Shown: positions 30,543 through 41,585, counted from the first letter of the stretch. The stretch is 64,000 bases of DNA from Cupriavidus pinatubonensis (GCF_019602855.1 NZ_CP080767.1:1178001-1242000); one strand, 5' to 3'. Notes: a model not told the origin generated them from the sequence alone. A program made the numbers and translations.

Positions 30543-31286
30543 ATGTTCTCTCGTCTGAAGGAAGATATCGACACCATCATGCTGCGCGATCCCGCCGCGC
30601 GCAGCCGCCTCGAAGTCCTGACCTGCTATCCCGGCCTGCATGCCGTGGTGTTCCACCGCTTTGCCCACGCTTGCTGGAATGGCGGCTTTCATTGGCTGGG
30701 ACGCTGGATCTCGCACTGGTCCCGCTTTCTCACCGGCATCGAGATTCATCCTGCGGTGAAGCTGGGCCGTCGCGTATTTATCGACCACGGCATGGGTGTG
30801 GTGATCGGCGAAACCGCGGAGATCGGCGACGACTGCACGATCTACCAGGGCGTGACGCTGGGCGGTACGTCGCTGTACAAGGGCCAGAAACGGCATCCGA
30901 CGCTGGGCGCCAACGTGGTGGTCAGCGCGGGCGCCAAGGTGCTTGGCGGTTTCGTGGTCGGTGACGGCGCTCGTGTGGGCTCCAATGCCGTGGTGCTCAA
31001 GCCCGTGCCTCCCGGTGCGACGGCGGTGGGCATTCCGGCGCGTATCATCCTGCCCGACGCGCCGACATCGCAGCAGGGTGCGAAGCAGGAGTTCTCAGCC
31101 TATGGCATCACGCCTAATGCGGATGATCCGGTGTCTCTCGCGCTCAAGGGGCTGATCGACAATGCAGCCAAGCAGAATGATCGTATCGAGGCCGTACTGG
31201 CCGCACTCGATCGCCTGGGCGAGCATCTCGAGAACACGCCGAACGACCGCTTCGATGCCAGCGAACTGCGCAGGCTGATGAAGTAG
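30543..31286 (+). CDS. cysE: Serine O-acetyltransferase
   Basis: A 247-residue CysE that acetylates serine for cysteine synthesis. The N-terminal helical part has [29 protein letters not shown]. The left-handed beta helix includes [21 protein letters not shown] (catalytic His/Asp), [16 protein letters not shown] and [11 protein letters not shown]. The C-terminal tail is long and polar, as in the plasmid-type/Burkholderiales enzymes. ATG 30543 is supported by homology, but no good ribosome-binding site is visible. The 262-base gap before it, after trmJ, holds no clear element. Confidence 0.94.
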   Translation: MFSRLKEDIDTIMLRDPAARSRLEVLTCYPGLHAVVFHRFAHACWNGGFHWLGRWISHWSRFLTGIEIHPAVKLGRRVFIDHGMGVVIGETAEIGDDCTIYQGVTLGGTSLYKGQKRHPTLGANVVVSAGAKVLGGFVVGDGARVGSNAVVLKPVPPGATAVGIPARIILPDAPTSQQGAKQEFSAYGITPNADDPVSLALKGLIDNAAKQNDRIEAVLAALDRLGEHLENTPNDRFDASELRRLMK

Positions 31287-31304
31287 GCGACAGGCGACGG
31301 CGAA

Positions 31305-31335
31305 GCAAAAAATTAGGGGCAGCCGCGGCTGCCCC
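31305..31335 (-). terminator. Intrinsic terminator of the TPR-ppiA-ppiB-lpxH unit
   Basis: A GGGGCAGCCG self-complementary 20-bp palindrome at 31316-31335 sits directly after the lpxH stop. On the minus strand it is followed by TAATTTTTTG. It may also help terminate cysE from the other side. Confidence 0.8.
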
Positions 31336-32133
31336 TTATGTCGTCTGCGGCAGCACGTGAAAGCCGCCTTCGTCGAGCTGCAGCACCGCGGCGCGCGGCT
31401 GGCTGCCATCGAGATCCCAATCGGTCAGCACCCATCGCACGCCGGCGGCATCCTGATGCCGTGCGGGCCGGTGAGTGTGGCCATGGACGAGCAGCCTGGC
31501 ATCGCTGGCCTCGAGAAGGGCGGTCACCGCGGCCGGCGAGGTATCTCCGTACACGACGTGGGTCGGCTGTCCCTGGTCAACCTGGCGCTGGCGGCCGGCT
31601 TCGCTGTCGGCACGCAGCCGACGGGCCACGCCGAGACGTGCGGACAGCGGCAGGGCGAGGAATACCCGTTGCACCCAGCGCTTGCGGGTCCATCGTCGGA
31701 AACGGTTGTAGCGCTCGTCGTCGGTGCACAGCATGTCGCCATGGCTGAGCACCACGCGCTGGCCGGCGCACAGAATGACGGTGGGATCCGGAAGCAAGGT
31801 GGCTCCCGCCGCTTTGGCGAAGCGCTTGCCGAGCAGGAAATCGCGATTTCCGTGCATCAGGTAGACCGGCACGCCACGTCCTGCCAGCGTGCGCAGCGCC
31901 GTGGCCACCCGTGCGGCGAACGGCGAACTGGTCTCTTCGTCACCGACCCAGAACTCGAAGAAATCGCCAAGGATGAACAGCGTGCGCGCTTCCATGGCGG
32001 CACGTTCGAGCACGCGCTCGAACGCGGCCAGCGTGCGCGGCATGCCTGGCGTCAGGTGCAGATCGGAAATGAACCACGCCGGCGCCTGTACCTCGAGGGG
32101 ACCGGCCACCGGCGTGGTGGGGATTGCGGTCAT
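31336..32133 (-). CDS. lpxH: UDP-2,3-diacylglucosamine diphosphatase
   Basis: A roughly 265-residue calcineurin-like phosphoesterase that hydrolyses UDP-2,3-diacylglucosamine to lipid X in lipid A synthesis. Metal motifs are FISDLHL, LGDFFEFWVGDE, MHGNRDFLLG, LSHGDMLCTDD and VHGHTHRP, all intact. ATG 32133 is preferred; an ATG 18 codons earlier (32187) is possible, and neither has a strong ribosome-binding site. It is the last gene of the minus-strand run that starts with the TPR gene. Confidence 0.93.
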   Translation of the reverse strand: MTAIPTTPVAGPLEVQAPAWFISDLHLTPGMPRTLAAFERVLERAAMEARTLFILGDFFEFWVGDEETSSPFAARVATALRTLAGRGVPVYLMHGNRDFLLGKRFAKAAGATLLPDPTVILCAGQRVVLSHGDMLCTDDERYNRFRRWTRKRWVQRVFLALPLSARLGVARRLRADSEAGRQRQVDQGQPTHVVYGDTSPAAVTALLEASDARLLVHGHTHRPARHQDAAGVRWVLTDWDLDGSQPRAAVLQLDEGGFHVLPQTT

Positions 32134-32209
32134 GCGCGCGGCCAGGTCGATGTAGTTGTCGGCAGGGAAGCGTGCATGAAGCCGCAATCGTGAAGCATGG
32201 ATCGCGTTC

Positions 32210-32710
32210 TTACTCGACGACCACAGCCTTTTCGATCACGACGTCTTCCAGCGGCACGTCCTGATGGAAGCCCGAGCTGCCGGTGCGCACGCCCTTGATC
32301 TGGTCGACCACGTCGGTGCCTTCAACGACCTTGCCGAACACGGCGTAGCCGAAACCTTGCGGCGTCGGCGAGCTGAAGTTCAGGAAGTCGTTGTCGACCA
32401 CGTTGATGAAGAACTGGGCCGTGGCGGAATGCGGTGCGTTGGTGCGCGCCATGGCCACGGTGTACTTGTCGTTCTTCAGGCCGTTGCCGGCCTCGTTTTC
32501 GATCGGGGCATCGGTGCCCTTTTGCTTCATGCCCGGCTCGAAGCCGCCGCCCTGGATCATGAAGTTCTTGATCACGCGGTGGAAGATGGTGTTGTCATAG
32601 TGGCCTTTGCGGACATACGACAGGAAGTTCTCGACCGACTTCGGAGCCTTCTCGGCGTCGAGTTCGATGGTGATGACACCCTGGTTGGTTTGGAGCTGGA
32701 CCTTGGACAT
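32210..32710 (-). CDS. ppiB: Cytoplasmic peptidyl-prolyl cis-trans isomerase (cyclophilin)
   Basis: A 166-residue cyclophilin without signal peptide. The active-site segments [35 protein letters not shown] and [10 protein letters not shown] are intact. A GAGGAAAG ribosome-binding site precedes ATG 32710. It lies 24 bases after the exported paralogue ppiA, so the two probably arose by duplication. Confidence 0.95.
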   Translation of the reverse strand: MSKVQLQTNQGVITIELDAEKAPKSVENFLSYVRKGHYDNTIFHRVIKNFMIQGGGFEPGMKQKGTDAPIENEAGNGLKNDKYTVAMARTNAPHSATAQFFINVVDNDFLNFSSPTPQGFGYAVFGKVVEGTDVVDQIKGVRTGSSGFHQDVPLEDVVIEKAVVVE

Positions 32711-32734
32711 GGGCTTTCCTCTGTACGGTGGTGT

Positions 32735-33322
32735 TTATTGAATGACGCTGGCCGACTCGATCACAATGGGCGCAGCCGGCACATTGCGCATGGGGCCGTA
32801 GGCCGTGGTCGGCACGTTCTTGATCTTCTCGATCGTATCCATGCCTTCCACCACCTTGCCGAATACTGCGTAGCCGTTGCCGTCCGGCTGCGGGTAGTCG
32901 AGATTCGGATTATCCACCACATTGACGAAGAACTGAGCGGTGGCGGAATTCGGGTTTGCGGTGCGGGCCATGGCCACGGTGCCAGCCTTGTTCTTCAGGC
33001 CGTTCTGCGCTTCGAGCGGGATCGGAGCACGCGTCGGCTTTTCCTTCATCTCGCGGTCGAAGCCCCCGCCCTGGACCATGAAGCCGTTGATCACGCGGTG
33101 GAAGATGGTGCCGCTGTAGAAGCCGCTCTTCACATATTCCATGAAGTTGGCGACGGTCTTGGGCGCCGCGTCGGGATAGACCTCGACGGTGAACTTGCCT
33201 TGGTTGGTGACGAACTGCACACGTTCGGCTTTCTGCGTCTGCTGTGCCATCGACGGCAATGCGGACAGCGCCAGCGCGGCGGCGCTCAGGCCGGCCAGGA
33301 GGATGCGGCGGGAACGGATCAT
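32735..33322 (-). CDS. ppiA: Periplasmic peptidyl-prolyl cis-trans isomerase (cyclophilin)
   Basis: A 195-residue cyclophilin with signal peptide RILLAGLSAAALALSALPSMAQ. The active-site segments FHRVINGFMVQGGGFD and AMARTANPNSATAQFFVNV match those of the neighbouring cytoplasmic copy. It would assist proline isomerisation of exported proteins. A GGAG site precedes ATG 33322. It is upstream of ppiB in the same run. Confidence 0.95.
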   Translation of the reverse strand: MIRSRRILLAGLSAAALALSALPSMAQQTQKAERVQFVTNQGKFTVEVYPDAAPKTVANFMEYVKSGFYSGTIFHRVINGFMVQGGGFDREMKEKPTRAPIPLEAQNGLKNKAGTVAMARTANPNSATAQFFVNVVDNPNLDYPQPDGNGYAVFGKVVEGMDTIEKIKNVPTTAYGPMRNVPAAPIVIESASVIQ

Positions 33323-33400
33323 GACTGAAGCTCCGGTAGATTGGTGATTGCCGGGCCTTGGCAGCCCGGCAGCGGAACAGGCAATGTCTGGTGGCGGGTA

Positions 33401-34051
33401 TCAGCGCGCGGCGGGAGCACTGGCCGGGGCGGTCACCGACGGGATGGCTGGCTTCGGCTGGCTTCCGGCCGGCCGCAACTGCCGCATTGCAGCGCCGGCG
33501 CGCGTATCGCCGGGGTTGCGGCGCAGCGCTTCGGCATAGGACTGCTCGGCCAGGCGGCGGTAGACGTCGCCAAGGTTGGTGTACCCGATGGCGAAGTCCG
33601 GCTTCACCTCCGTGGCCAGCAGCAGTTCGGCCTCGGCGCGCTTCAGGTCGCCGCGCTTTGCGTAGAGCAGCGCCAGGTTGTTGTGCGGCTCGGGCAGCTC
33701 CGGAAAGTCCTGCGCCATCTCGGCGAACGCCTGGATTGCCTGGTCCTCGCGTCCGGCCTGGGCCATGGCCCAGGCACGTTCGAAACGGGCCTGCGCGTTG
33801 CGCGGATTGGCGGCCAGCACGCGGTCGAAGCCGGAGATGGCTTCGTCGTAGCGTTTGCCGGCGGCGGCGCGTTCGGCCTTGTCCATGCCGGGATCTGCCG
33901 AGCGCGGGCCCGAAGGCGGCGCGGTCGGGGCTGCCAGGGACAGCGGGCCGTTCTGCGCATGGGCGGTGCCTGCCAGCGCGGCAAGCACGGCCAGTGCGGT
34001 CATGGCGTGGCGCGCCGGGGCGAAGCGCCGGGAGGGCAGGGTCAGGCTCAT
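33401..34051 (-). CDS. Exported tetratricopeptide repeat protein
   Basis: A 216-residue protein with signal peptide (MTALAVLAALAGTAHAQ) and two to three TPR units: GKRYDEAISGFDRVLAANPRNAQARFERAW, EDQAIQAFAEMAQDFPELPEPHNNLALLY and GDLKRAEAELLLATEVKPDFAIGYTNLGDVYRRLA, followed by a Pro/Ala tail. It is periplasmic and likely a scaffold; partners are unknown. Start ATG 34051 places the signal sequence after a short basic N-region. It heads the ppiA-ppiB-lpxH run and is divergent from cysS. Confidence 0.85.
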   Translation of the reverse strand: MSLTLPSRRFAPARHAMTALAVLAALAGTAHAQNGPLSLAAPTAPPSGPRSADPGMDKAERAAAGKRYDEAISGFDRVLAANPRNAQARFERAWAMAQAGREDQAIQAFAEMAQDFPELPEPHNNLALLYAKRGDLKRAEAELLLATEVKPDFAIGYTNLGDVYRRLAEQSYAEALRRNPGDTRAGAAMRQLRPAGSQPKPAIPSVTAPASAPAAR

Positions 34052-34295
34052 CGAGAATGGGTCCGTTATACTCCGCGGCATTCTAGCAAAGCGCCACCGC
34101 CGGCACGACGCACGTGCGCGCCGCGGCACCGTGTGCGTGCCGGGCAGCCGTTCGCCATGGGTGCGGGCAGGGCGCTTCCGGTAAGATATGGGGCTCCGGT
34201 GTTTGCGCGCGTGCGCCGCCGCTTGGGGCCCCACGAAGGATACAGGGCCGGGCGACGGCATACCGGCAGCCACCTCACATCACACACATTGCTTC

Positions 34296-35684
34296 ATGCA
34301 GCTTCTGAACATCTACAACACGCTCGCGCGTGAGAAACAGCCTTTCGTGCCGATCGAGCCGGGCAAAGTCCGCATGTACGTATGCGGCATGACCGTCTAC
34401 GACTACTGTCACGTTGGCCACGCGCGCGTGATGGTGGTGTTCGACATGGTGCATCGCTGGCTGCGCGCCGCGGGCTATGACGTGACCTTTGTCCAGAACA
34501 TCACGGACATCGACGACAAGATCATCCGCCGCGCCGCCGAAAACGGCGAAACCATTGGCCAGCTGACTACCCGCTTCATCCAGTACATGCACGAGGATGC
34601 CGACGCGTTGGGGATCGTCCGACCGGACCATGAGCCGCGCGCGACCGACTATGTGCCGCAGATGCTGGACCTGATTGGCAAGCTCGAAGCCAATGGCCTG
34701 GCCTATCAGGCTACGGACGGCGACGTGAACTACTCGGTGCGCAAGTTCGATGGCTACGGCAAGCTCTCCGGCAAGTCGCTGGAAGATCTGCGCGCCGGCG
34801 AGCGTGTGACCGCCAACGATGCCAAGCAGGACCCGCTCGATTTCGTGCTGTGGAAGTCGGCCAAGGAAAGCGAGCCGCCCGAGAGCAAGTGGAATTCGAA
34901 GTGGGGCATGGGCCGCCCGGGCTGGCACATCGAATGCTCGGCCATGAGCTGCACGCTGCTGGGCGAGCATTTCGACATCCACGGCGGTGGTGCCGACCTG
35001 CAGTTCCCGCACCACGAGAACGAAATTGCCCAGTCTGAAGGTGCGAGCGGCAAGCCGTTCGTCAATGTGTGGATGCACAACGGTTTCGTGCGCGTGAATG
35101 ACGAGAAGATGTCGAAATCGCTCGGCAACTTCTTCACCATCCGCGAAGTGCTGAAGGAGTACGACGCGGAAGTCGTGCGCTTCTTCATCCTGCGCGCGCA
35201 CTACCGCAGCCCGCTGAACTACAGCGATGCCCACCTCGACGACGCGCGCCATGCGCTGACGCGGCTCTACACGGCGCTCAAGGACACGCAGCCCGGCGGC
35301 TATGCCGTGGACTGGGAAGAGGCGCACGCAAAGCGCTTTGCCGAAGCCATGTGCGATGACTTCAACACGCCGATTGCGGTGTCCGTGCTGTTCGATCTGG
35401 CCAGCGAAGTCAACCGTACGGGCTCTTCGGTGGCCGCACGCCAACTGAAGGGACTGGCTGGCACGCTGGGCCTGCTCGAACGCGATCCGCACACGTTCCT
35501 GCAAGGTGGCAAAAAGGTCGACGGCCCGTCGCCGGATGAGATCGAAGGTTTGATCGCCGCGCGCAAGACTGCCAAGGCCGAACGCAACTTCGCTGAAGCC
35601 GACCGCATCCGCGCGGATCTTCTGGCCGCAGGCATCGTGCTGGAAGACAAGCCGGGCGGTGCGACCGAATGGAGGCGTGCTTGA
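34296..35684 (+). CDS. cysS: Cysteinyl-tRNA synthetase
   Basis: A 462-residue class I aminoacyl-tRNA synthetase. Zinc-ligand Cys and the HIGH-type motif appear in [16 protein letters not shown]; the KMSKS loop is EKMSKSLGN; further zinc ligands are in [10 protein letters not shown] and HHENE. The start at ATG 34296 matches the family N-terminus ([17 protein letters not shown]). The downstream glycosylase gene overlaps the stop codon. Confidence 0.97.
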   Translation: MQLLNIYNTLAREKQPFVPIEPGKVRMYVCGMTVYDYCHVGHARVMVVFDMVHRWLRAAGYDVTFVQNITDIDDKIIRRAAENGETIGQLTTRFIQYMHEDADALGIVRPDHEPRATDYVPQMLDLIGKLEANGLAYQATDGDVNYSVRKFDGYGKLSGKSLEDLRAGERVTANDAKQDPLDFVLWKSAKESEPPESKWNSKWGMGRPGWHIECSAMSCTLLGEHFDIHGGGADLQFPHHENEIAQSEGASGKPFVNVWMHNGFVRVNDEKMSKSLGNFFTIREVLKEYDAEVVRFFILRAHYRSPLNYSDAHLDDARHALTRLYTALKDTQPGGYAVDWEEAHAKRFAEAMCDDFNTPIAVSVLFDLASEVNRTGSSVAARQLKGLAGTLGLLERDPHTFLQGGKKVDGPSPDEIEGLIAARKTAKAERNFAEADRIRADLLAAGIVLEDKPGGATEWRRA

Positions 35685-36439
35685 ACGCTGCCGCGCGCAA
35701 GCCCGCCGCACCGGCCAAGACCACCAGCTCCCGTGCCGCCAAAGGCAGCGCCAAGGAAGGGAAGGTCGCGCTGCCGGAAGCCGAGGTTTTGCCGTTGCCG
35801 GTCGAGACCGTCATCGACGCCGTACGCCCGGCCTATTGGGACGAGGCCTGTGCCGACCTGATGAAGCGCGACCGCATCCTGCGCAAGATGATCCCGACCT
35901 ATGGTCCGGCCCATCTGGTCTCTCGCGGCGATCCGTTCATCACCCTCGCTCGCTCGGTCGTGGGCCAGCAGATCTCCGTCAAGGCGGCGCAGTCGGTCTG
36001 GGAGCGGCTGGTGGGGGCATGCCCCAAGCTCACGCCGGCACAGTTCCTGCGGGCGGGTCCCGAGAAGCTGGCTGCGTGCGGGCTCTCGCGGCGCAAGGCG
36101 GAATACATTACCGACCTGGCTGATCACTTCAAGGCCGGCCGCGTCCACGTGAACGAATGGGCGGTGATGGACGATGAAGCCGTCATCGCCGAGCTGACGC
36201 AGATCCGCGGCATCGGCCGATGGACGGCTGAAATGTTCCTGATGTTCAACCTGATGCGGCCTAACGTGCTGCCTCTGGACGACATCGGGCTGATCAACGC
36301 CATCTCGGCAAATTACTTCAGCGGCGAGCCCGTGACCCGTAGCGAAGCGCGAGAAGTCGCGGCAAACTGGGAGCCCTGGCGCACGGTGGCCACATGGTAC
36401 ATGTGGCGTAGCCTGGACCCGCTGCCGGTGACGTATTAG
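35681..36439 (+). CDS. DNA-3-methyladenine glycosylase II family (HhH-GPD)
   Basis: A roughly 252-residue base-excision DNA glycosylase of the HhH-GPD superfamily. It has the helix-hairpin-helix [18 protein letters not shown] and the catalytic Asp region [26 protein letters not shown] is typical of the AlkA/MAG branch. The N-terminal 30 residues are basic and Ala-rich. The TTG at 35681 overlaps the cysS stop (TTGA) with GGAGG five bases upstream, so it is a likely coupled start; ATG 35669 is the alternative. Confidence 0.88.
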   Translation: MNAAARKPAAPAKTTSSRAAKGSAKEGKVALPEAEVLPLPVETVIDAVRPAYWDEACADLMKRDRILRKMIPTYGPAHLVSRGDPFITLARSVVGQQISVKAAQSVWERLVGACPKLTPAQFLRAGPEKLAACGLSRRKAEYITDLADHFKAGRVHVNEWAVMDDEAVIAELTQIRGIGRWTAEMFLMFNLMRPNVLPLDDIGLINAISANYFSGEPVTRSEAREVAANWEPWRTVATWYMWRSLDPLPVTY

Positions 36440-36554
36440 GCATAGCCGTAAGAAAAAGTAGCTGCAGGTGCAGTAAAGGCTATCTGCCCGGCGCAAAGAT
36501 AGCGGCCAAATTCCGGTAGAATGCGCCCCTTCACAGACAGGTACGTGTGATTTT

Positions 36555-37526
36555 ATGAAAACCACCTTCCTGGATTTTGAGCAGCCCATTGCCGAACTCG
36601 AGGCAAAGATCGAAGAACTGCGTTTCGTGCAGGACGATTCGGCTGTCGATATTTCCGAAGAGATTTCGCGGCTGGCCGGCAAGAGCCAGCAGCTTACCAA
36701 GGACATCTACGCCAACCTGACCCCGTGGCAGGTTGCGCAGATCGCCCGTCATCCGCAGCGCCCGTACACGCTCGACTACGTGCGTGAAATCTTTACCGAT
36801 TTCCACGAGCTGCATGGCGACCGCACCTTTGCCGACGACCTTTCGATTGTCGGTGGCCTGGCCCGCTTCAACGGCCAGTCGTGCATGGTGATCGGCCACC
36901 AAAAGGGCCGTGACACGAAAGAGCGCGCCATGCGCAATTTCGGCATGCCCAAGCCCGAGGGCTACCGCAAGGCCAAGCGCCTGATGGAACTGGCCGACAA
37001 GTTCGGCCTCCCGATCTTCACGTTCGTCGACACGCCGGGCGCGTTCCCCGGCATCGACGCCGAGGAGCGCGGCCAGTCCGAGGCGATCGGCCACAACCTG
37101 TATGTGATGGCCGGCCTGAAGGTGCCTCTGATCGCCACCATCATCGGTGAAGGCGGCTCGGGCGGTGCGCTGGCCATTGCCGTGGGCGACGTAGTGCAGA
37201 TGCTGCAGTTCGCGACTTACGCTGTGATTTCGCCCGAAGGCTGCGCTTCGATCCTGTGGAAGACCGCCGAGAAGGCGCCGGAAGCCGCGGAAGCGCTTGG
37301 GCTGACCGCCCACCGCCTGAAGGCACTGGGCCTGATCGACAAGATCGTGAGCGAGCCGCTGGGTGGTGCCCATCGCGACGTCAAGGGCATGGCCGCCATG
37401 CTCAAGCGTTCGCTGGCTGAATCCCTGCGCCAGTTCCAGGGCGTGAGCGTGAAGGAACTGCAGGCGCGCCGCTACGAGCGCCTGCTGGCCTATGGCAAGT
37501 TCAAGGAAACCGGCGCCCAGGAGTGA
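36555..37526 (+). CDS. accA: Acetyl-CoA carboxylase carboxyltransferase subunit alpha
   Basis: A 323-residue alpha subunit of the carboxyltransferase that transfers CO2 from biotin to acetyl-CoA, the first step of fatty-acid synthesis. It has the N-terminal helix ([19 protein letters not shown]), the crotonase-like core with [22 protein letters not shown] and [15 protein letters not shown], and [17 protein letters not shown] at 36517-36522 may be the -10 element. tilS follows with an overlap. Confidence 0.97.
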   Translation: MKTTFLDFEQPIAELEAKIEELRFVQDDSAVDISEEISRLAGKSQQLTKDIYANLTPWQVAQIARHPQRPYTLDYVREIFTDFHELHGDRTFADDLSIVGGLARFNGQSCMVIGHQKGRDTKERAMRNFGMPKPEGYRKAKRLMELADKFGLPIFTFVDTPGAFPGIDAEERGQSEAIGHNLYVMAGLKVPLIATIIGEGGSGGALAIAVGDVVQMLQFATYAVISPEGCASILWKTAEKAPEAAEALGLTAHRLKALGLIDKIVSEPLGGAHRDVKGMAAMLKRSLAESLRQFQGVSVKELQARRYERLLAYGKFKETGAQE

Positions 37527-38946
37527 TCCGTCCGATCGCCTGACCGACAAGGTCGCACAGGCTCTTCAGGCCAGTGCGGCCTTTGTTGTTTCTGGCGGGA
37601 CGGGCGCAAGCGCTACCGACATGGTGGTGGCCGTGGCGCTGTCCGGCGGCCGCGACTCCGTAGCGCTTCTCCATGCCACGCAGGCGGCCGTGTCTGCGTG
37701 GCGCATGCCGGCCCGCGTGGTCGCCCTGCATGTTCACCATGGCCTGCAGGCGCAGGCCGATGCGTGGGATGCATTCTGCGCGGATCTGTGCGCGCGATGG
37801 GAGCTGGGTTATTTCGTGCGCCGCGTGTCAGTGCAGGCCGGCACGGGCGAGGGCATCGAGGCCGCCGCGAGGCGCGCGCGCTATGAAGCGCTCGGCGACA
37901 TGTGCCGAGCGAGCGGTGCCCGCTTTTTGCTGTTCGCGCACCATCTCGATGACCAGGTCGAAACCGTGCTGCTCCGTCTCTTTCGCGGCGCGGGGGTGGC
38001 GGGTATGTCCGGCATGCCTGCGATGCGCAAACTGGACGAAGCGGGCGACATCATGCTTTTGCGGCCATGGCTCGAAGTCCCGCGTGCCGACATCGACAGC
38101 TATTGCGCCGCGCATGAACTCGCATGGATCGATGATCCGTCCAACGACAGCACGCGTTATGCGCGCAACGCCTTGCGCGCGCAATTGCCGCTGCTGGAGC
38201 GGGATTTCCCCGCCTTGCGCGCCAATGTTGCCCAGGCCGCCGCGCACTTTGCGCAGGCCGCCCGCATGCTCGACGATCTCGCGGGCACCGAGCTGGCTCG
38301 GCTGGCCGCGCCAGGACGCGATCCCGATACGCTCGCCGAACTGGACCTGTCAGGCCTGCGCGCGCTACCCGCTTCCCACGCCGATGCCGTGCTGCGTCTC
38401 TGGTTACGCGACCTCGGCGCACGCGCGCCATCCACGGCGAGGCTGGCGGCTATGCGCGAACAGTTGCTTGACCACAGTGGTGGTGAACCGGCCATCGCCC
38501 ATGACAACCTGGTGCTGCGCCGATTCCAGGGCAGGGTGCTGGCCTGCACGCCGGAGCCGGATGCGCCGCCGACGGCGCAGGCGCTGACCTGGCGCGGCGA
38601 GCCGCGCATCGTAGTCCCTGCCTGGCGTGGCGAACTGCGCTTTACGCGCGACGATACCTTCGGCGTGCCGGAAGCCGTGCTCCAGCAGCCGTTGCGGATC
38701 GCGCAGCGCACTGGCGGCGAGCGCATCGTGCTGCGGCCCGGCGGCCCCGCGCGCGCACTCAAGCAGGCTTATCAGGAGGCCGGTGTGCCGCGCTGGCGCC
38801 GATGCTGGCTGCCACTGCTGTGGGCCGGCGATACGCTTGTGATGGCCGCAGGCCTGGGCATGCACCGGCGCTGGACAGAGGCGCCGCACGCGCCGCGCTG
38901 GCGCGTCGAGTGGATGCAGGCGACGGCTGGTACACGCATCCCGTAG
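37492..38946 (+). CDS. tilS: tRNA(Ile)-lysidine synthase
   Basis: A protein of about 484 residues that converts the wobble C of tRNA-Ile(CAU) to lysidine. It has the PP-loop [13 protein letters not shown] (residues near 50), [26 protein letters not shown], and the C-terminal TilS domain ([27 protein letters not shown]). The start at ATG 37492 lies 35 bases inside accA and lacks a clear ribosome-binding site. No other ATG is available before the PP-loop, except 37621, which would leave almost no N-terminus. The start is therefore moderately certain; the gene is sure. Confidence 0.93.
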   Translation: MASSRKPAPRSDPSDRLTDKVAQALQASAAFVVSGGTGASATDMVVAVALSGGRDSVALLHATQAAVSAWRMPARVVALHVHHGLQAQADAWDAFCADLCARWELGYFVRRVSVQAGTGEGIEAAARRARYEALGDMCRASGARFLLFAHHLDDQVETVLLRLFRGAGVAGMSGMPAMRKLDEAGDIMLLRPWLEVPRADIDSYCAAHELAWIDDPSNDSTRYARNALRAQLPLLERDFPALRANVAQAAAHFAQAARMLDDLAGTELARLAAPGRDPDTLAELDLSGLRALPASHADAVLRLWLRDLGARAPSTARLAAMREQLLDHSGGEPAIAHDNLVLRRFQGRVLACTPEPDAPPTAQALTWRGEPRIVVPAWRGELRFTRDDTFGVPEAVLQQPLRIAQRTGGERIVLRPGGPARALKQAYQEAGVPRWRRCWLPLLWAGDTLVMAAGLGMHRRWTEAPHAPRWRVEWMQATAGTRIP

Positions 38947-39065
38947 CCAGGATTTTCGACGCCAACATCACATTCCATCCGCCGGCGAAGCCGCTACGCC
39001 TTGCCTGATGGTCGCGGTTCGTGTATTTTCAAGAGCTTTGCACAATCGCTGGCGTCGACAAGAAG

Positions 39066-40316
39066 ATGGCTCTCATCGTTCACAAATACGGCGGCACTTC
39101 GATGGGTTCCACGGAACGCATCAAGAATGTCGCCAAGCGCGTGGCCAAGTGGCACCGCGCCGGTCACCGCGTAGTCGTGGTGCCTTCGGCCATGTCAGGC
39201 GAAACCAATCGCCTGCTGGGACTCGCCAAGGAAATTTCGGCACAGCCGGACCCGCGTGAACTGGACATGCTCGCCTCGACCGGCGAACAGGCCAGCGTCG
39301 CGCTGCTGGCCATCGCGCTGCATGGCGAAAACATCGACGCGGTCAGCTACACGGGCTGGCAGGTGCCGGTGAAGACCGACTCGTCCTACACCAAGGCGCG
39401 TATCGAGTCGATCGACGACGAGCGCATCCTCGGCGATCTCGATGCGGGCCGCGTGGTGGTGATCACCGGCTTCCAGGGCATCGACGACGACGGCAACATC
39501 ACGACGCTGGGCCGTGGCGGCTCGGATACCTCGGCTGTGGCTATCGCCGCCGCGATCGAGGCCGATGAGTGCCTGATCTACACCGACGTGGACGGCGTCT
39601 ACACGACCGATCCGCGTGTAGTGGAAGACGCGCGCCGGCTGGACAAGATTACCTTCGAAGAGATGCTGGAAATGGCCAGCCTCGGCTCCAAGGTGCTGCA
39701 GATCCGCTCCGTGGAGTTCGCCGGCAAGTACCGCGTGAAGACCCGCGTACTGTCGTCGCTGACCGACCCGCTTATGCCGCTCGAGAACGAAATCAACTCG
39801 GGCACGCTGATCACTTTTGAGGAAGATTCCAACATGGAAGCCGCCGTTATCTCGGGCATCGCCTTCGCCCGTGACGAAGCCAAGATCACCGTTCTGGGCG
39901 TGCCGGACAAGCCGGGCATCGCGTACCAGATCCTGGGCCCGGTCGCCGACGCCAACATCGACGTCGACATGATCATCCAGAACCAGTCGGTGGACGGTAA
40001 GACCGACTTCACATTCACCGTGCCGCGCGGCGACTACCAGCGTACGCTGACGCTCCTGACGGACAGCGTCAAGCCGCACGTCGGTGCCGCCAACGTTTCG
40101 GGCGACCCGAAGGTGTCGAAGGTGTCGGTGGTGGGCGTGGGCATGCGCTCGCACGTGGGCGTCGCCAGCAAGATGTTCCGCACGCTGTCGGAAGAGGGCA
40201 TCAACATCCAGATGATCTCCACCTCGGAAATCAAGATCTCGGTGCTGATCGACGAAAAGTACATGGAACTCGCCGTGCGCGCACTGCACAAGGCGTTCGA
40301 ACTGGAACAGGCCTGA
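39066..40316 (+). CDS. lysC: Aspartokinase
   Basis: A 416-residue aspartate kinase, the entry step to lysine, threonine and methionine. The kinase domain begins [15 protein letters not shown], with [26 protein letters not shown] and [11 protein letters not shown]. Two ACT domains follow ([25 protein letters not shown] and [32 protein letters not shown]), consistent with feedback control by lysine and threonine. The start at ATG 39066 matches the family. The tRNA-Ser gene follows with its own promoter. Confidence 0.97.
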   Translation: MALIVHKYGGTSMGSTERIKNVAKRVAKWHRAGHRVVVVPSAMSGETNRLLGLAKEISAQPDPRELDMLASTGEQASVALLAIALHGENIDAVSYTGWQVPVKTDSSYTKARIESIDDERILGDLDAGRVVVITGFQGIDDDGNITTLGRGGSDTSAVAIAAAIEADECLIYTDVDGVYTTDPRVVEDARRLDKITFEEMLEMASLGSKVLQIRSVEFAGKYRVKTRVLSSLTDPLMPLENEINSGTLITFEEDSNMEAAVISGIAFARDEAKITVLGVPDKPGIAYQILGPVADANIDVDMIIQNQSVDGKTDFTFTVPRGDYQRTLTLLTDSVKPHVGAANVSGDPKVSKVSVVGVGMRSHVGVASKMFRTLSEEGINIQMISTSEIKISVLIDEKYMELAVRALHKAFELEQA

Positions 40317-40376
40317 TCCGTTCGTAAGGACCTCTAGCGGGGCTGAGAATTTTTGTGTTGAGTTATCGATTTTTCG

Positions 40377-40405
40377 TTGACTAACCAGGAAGGCATCGCT
40401 AGAAT
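40377..40405 (+). promoter_or_regulatory. Sigma-70 promoter of tRNA-Ser
   Basis: TTGACT (40377-40382) and TAGAAT (40400-40405) are separated by exactly 17 bases. The predicted start, about 40412, leaves a 35-base leader before the tRNA. Confidence 0.85.
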
Positions 40406-40446
40406 TTGCGCTTCGTTGTTCGGCTCCCTCGAACAACGCAAGTTTG

Positions 40447-40540
40447 GGAGACGTGGCCGAGAGGTCGAAGGCACTCCCCTGCTAAGGGAGCATCTGGGCC
40501 AAAACCTGGATCGAGGGTTCGAATCCCTCCGTCTCCGCCA
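40447..40540 (+). tRNA. serV: tRNA-Ser, anticodon GCU
   Basis: A 94-base class II tRNA with encoded CCA. The acceptor stem GGAGACG pairs with CGTCTCC (40530-40536), followed by discriminator G and CCA. The anticodon arm CTCCC-CTGCTAA-GGGAG puts GCT at 40481-40483, reading AGC/AGU codons. A long variable arm (GCATCTGGGCC...) and the T arm GAGGGTTCGAATCCCTC complete the cloverleaf. It marks the junction between housekeeping and accessory DNA. Confidence 0.97.
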
Positions 40541-40552
40541 GCAATGGCGGCG

Positions 40553-40591
40553 AACCCCGGAAGATCGCGGTCTTCCGGGGTTTTGTTTTTT
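40553..40591 (+). terminator. Intrinsic terminator of tRNA-Ser
   Basis: A perfect 12-bp stem, AACCCCGGAAGA and its complement, with loop TCGCGG is followed by TTGTTTTTT. Confidence 0.93.
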
Positions 40592-40694
40592 GTACTCCCC
40601 ATCTTACCCCACCGCAAAATGGGGCGCCTTCCTCTCAGCGTGCGCTTGGCAGCATGTGTTCGTCGGGTAGTACCATGGCCGCTAGGAGGTGGTG

Positions 40695-41585
40695 ATGGCG
40701 AACAACCCAGATTGGCTAACACTCGAACATCTCGTCGCCGAGATTCAGGCGAAGCTGGCGCCCGGCGCCGAGATAGTCCACAACGCAAAGTTACGGGGAC
40801 AGATCTCTGAGACAGATCGTCAGATCGATATCCTGCTGCGGCAGCATATCGGTCAGTACCTGATGACGATTGTCATAGACTGCAAGGACTACAAGACCCC
40901 GTCGACGTGAAGGGCGTCGAAGTGTTCTATGGTCTTGTCGAGGATGTGCAGGCTTACAAAGGAGTATTGGTCTGCCCGGCCGGGTTCACTCCCTCAGCGC
41001 GGAAGACGGCAAGGAAGCGGGGTGTTGATCTCTTCCGGCCTGTCGATACCGGCGATCATAAGTGGCGTGTCCAGGCATCAGTTCCGGTGATTTGCGACGT
41101 GCGGACTTGCATGATGTTCGTTCGGCGTTAGTGTGACTTCGCCACTTCCGATGCGTATTATGGAGCACCCTGCCTCATTTGACGTTTTCACGTCTGACGG
41201 CATATATATAGGGTCTCCCTTTGATACTGCAGTGAATGCTTGGGACCAAGGGTTGCTGCCGCTTGCTCCCGGTGAACACAAAGACTTGGCGCTTTTTCAG
41301 CCGCAAAGCTTTGTCGAAAGCGGCTATGAGACTCTCATGCCTATGTCGTTGTATCTCAATCTCTATGTCGAGCAGGAACTCTACTATGGGGACCTCCCCC
41401 TCGACAAAGTCAGTGGATTTCTTGACGAGCATACGGGCAACGTCATCGCGAATGCATTTTCCACCGGACACCTAGACTGGGAGAATGTTCGGAGCAACTG
41501 GCACAGATTAAAGAACGACGAGCAACCCCCTAAGCCGCCTGTATTCCAATTCGGAGCGCTCCAGTGCATCGGTATAGAGGACTGA
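40695..41585 (+). pseudogene. Restriction-endonuclease-like protein, broken by two frameshifts
   Basis: Three consecutive frames together look like one protein of about 295 residues. Part 1 (40695-40910; AGGAGG site before the ATG) has a PD-(D/E)xK nuclease-like core, DRQIDILLRQ...TIVIDCKDYKTP. In the next frame (from about 40900) VDVKGVEVFYGLVEDVQAYKGVLVCPAGFTPSARKTARKRGVDL continues it naturally; restoring one base near 40903 would join them. This part stops at 41131. A third frame, open from 41115, continues GVSVTSPLPMRIMEHP to 41585. A second one-base change near 41105-41112 is needed. It is probably a dead Mrr-like enzyme; sequencing error is the alternative. Its DNA is more AT-rich toward the end. 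Confidence 0.7.

Noticed and set aside
34275..35711. 478-residue minus-strand frame
   Set aside because: Antisense of cysS.
40447..40540. Prophage or integrative element attached at tRNA-Ser
   Set aside because: No integrase, phage or conjugation gene and no second copy of the tRNA 3' end seen in the window, so not called as an element.
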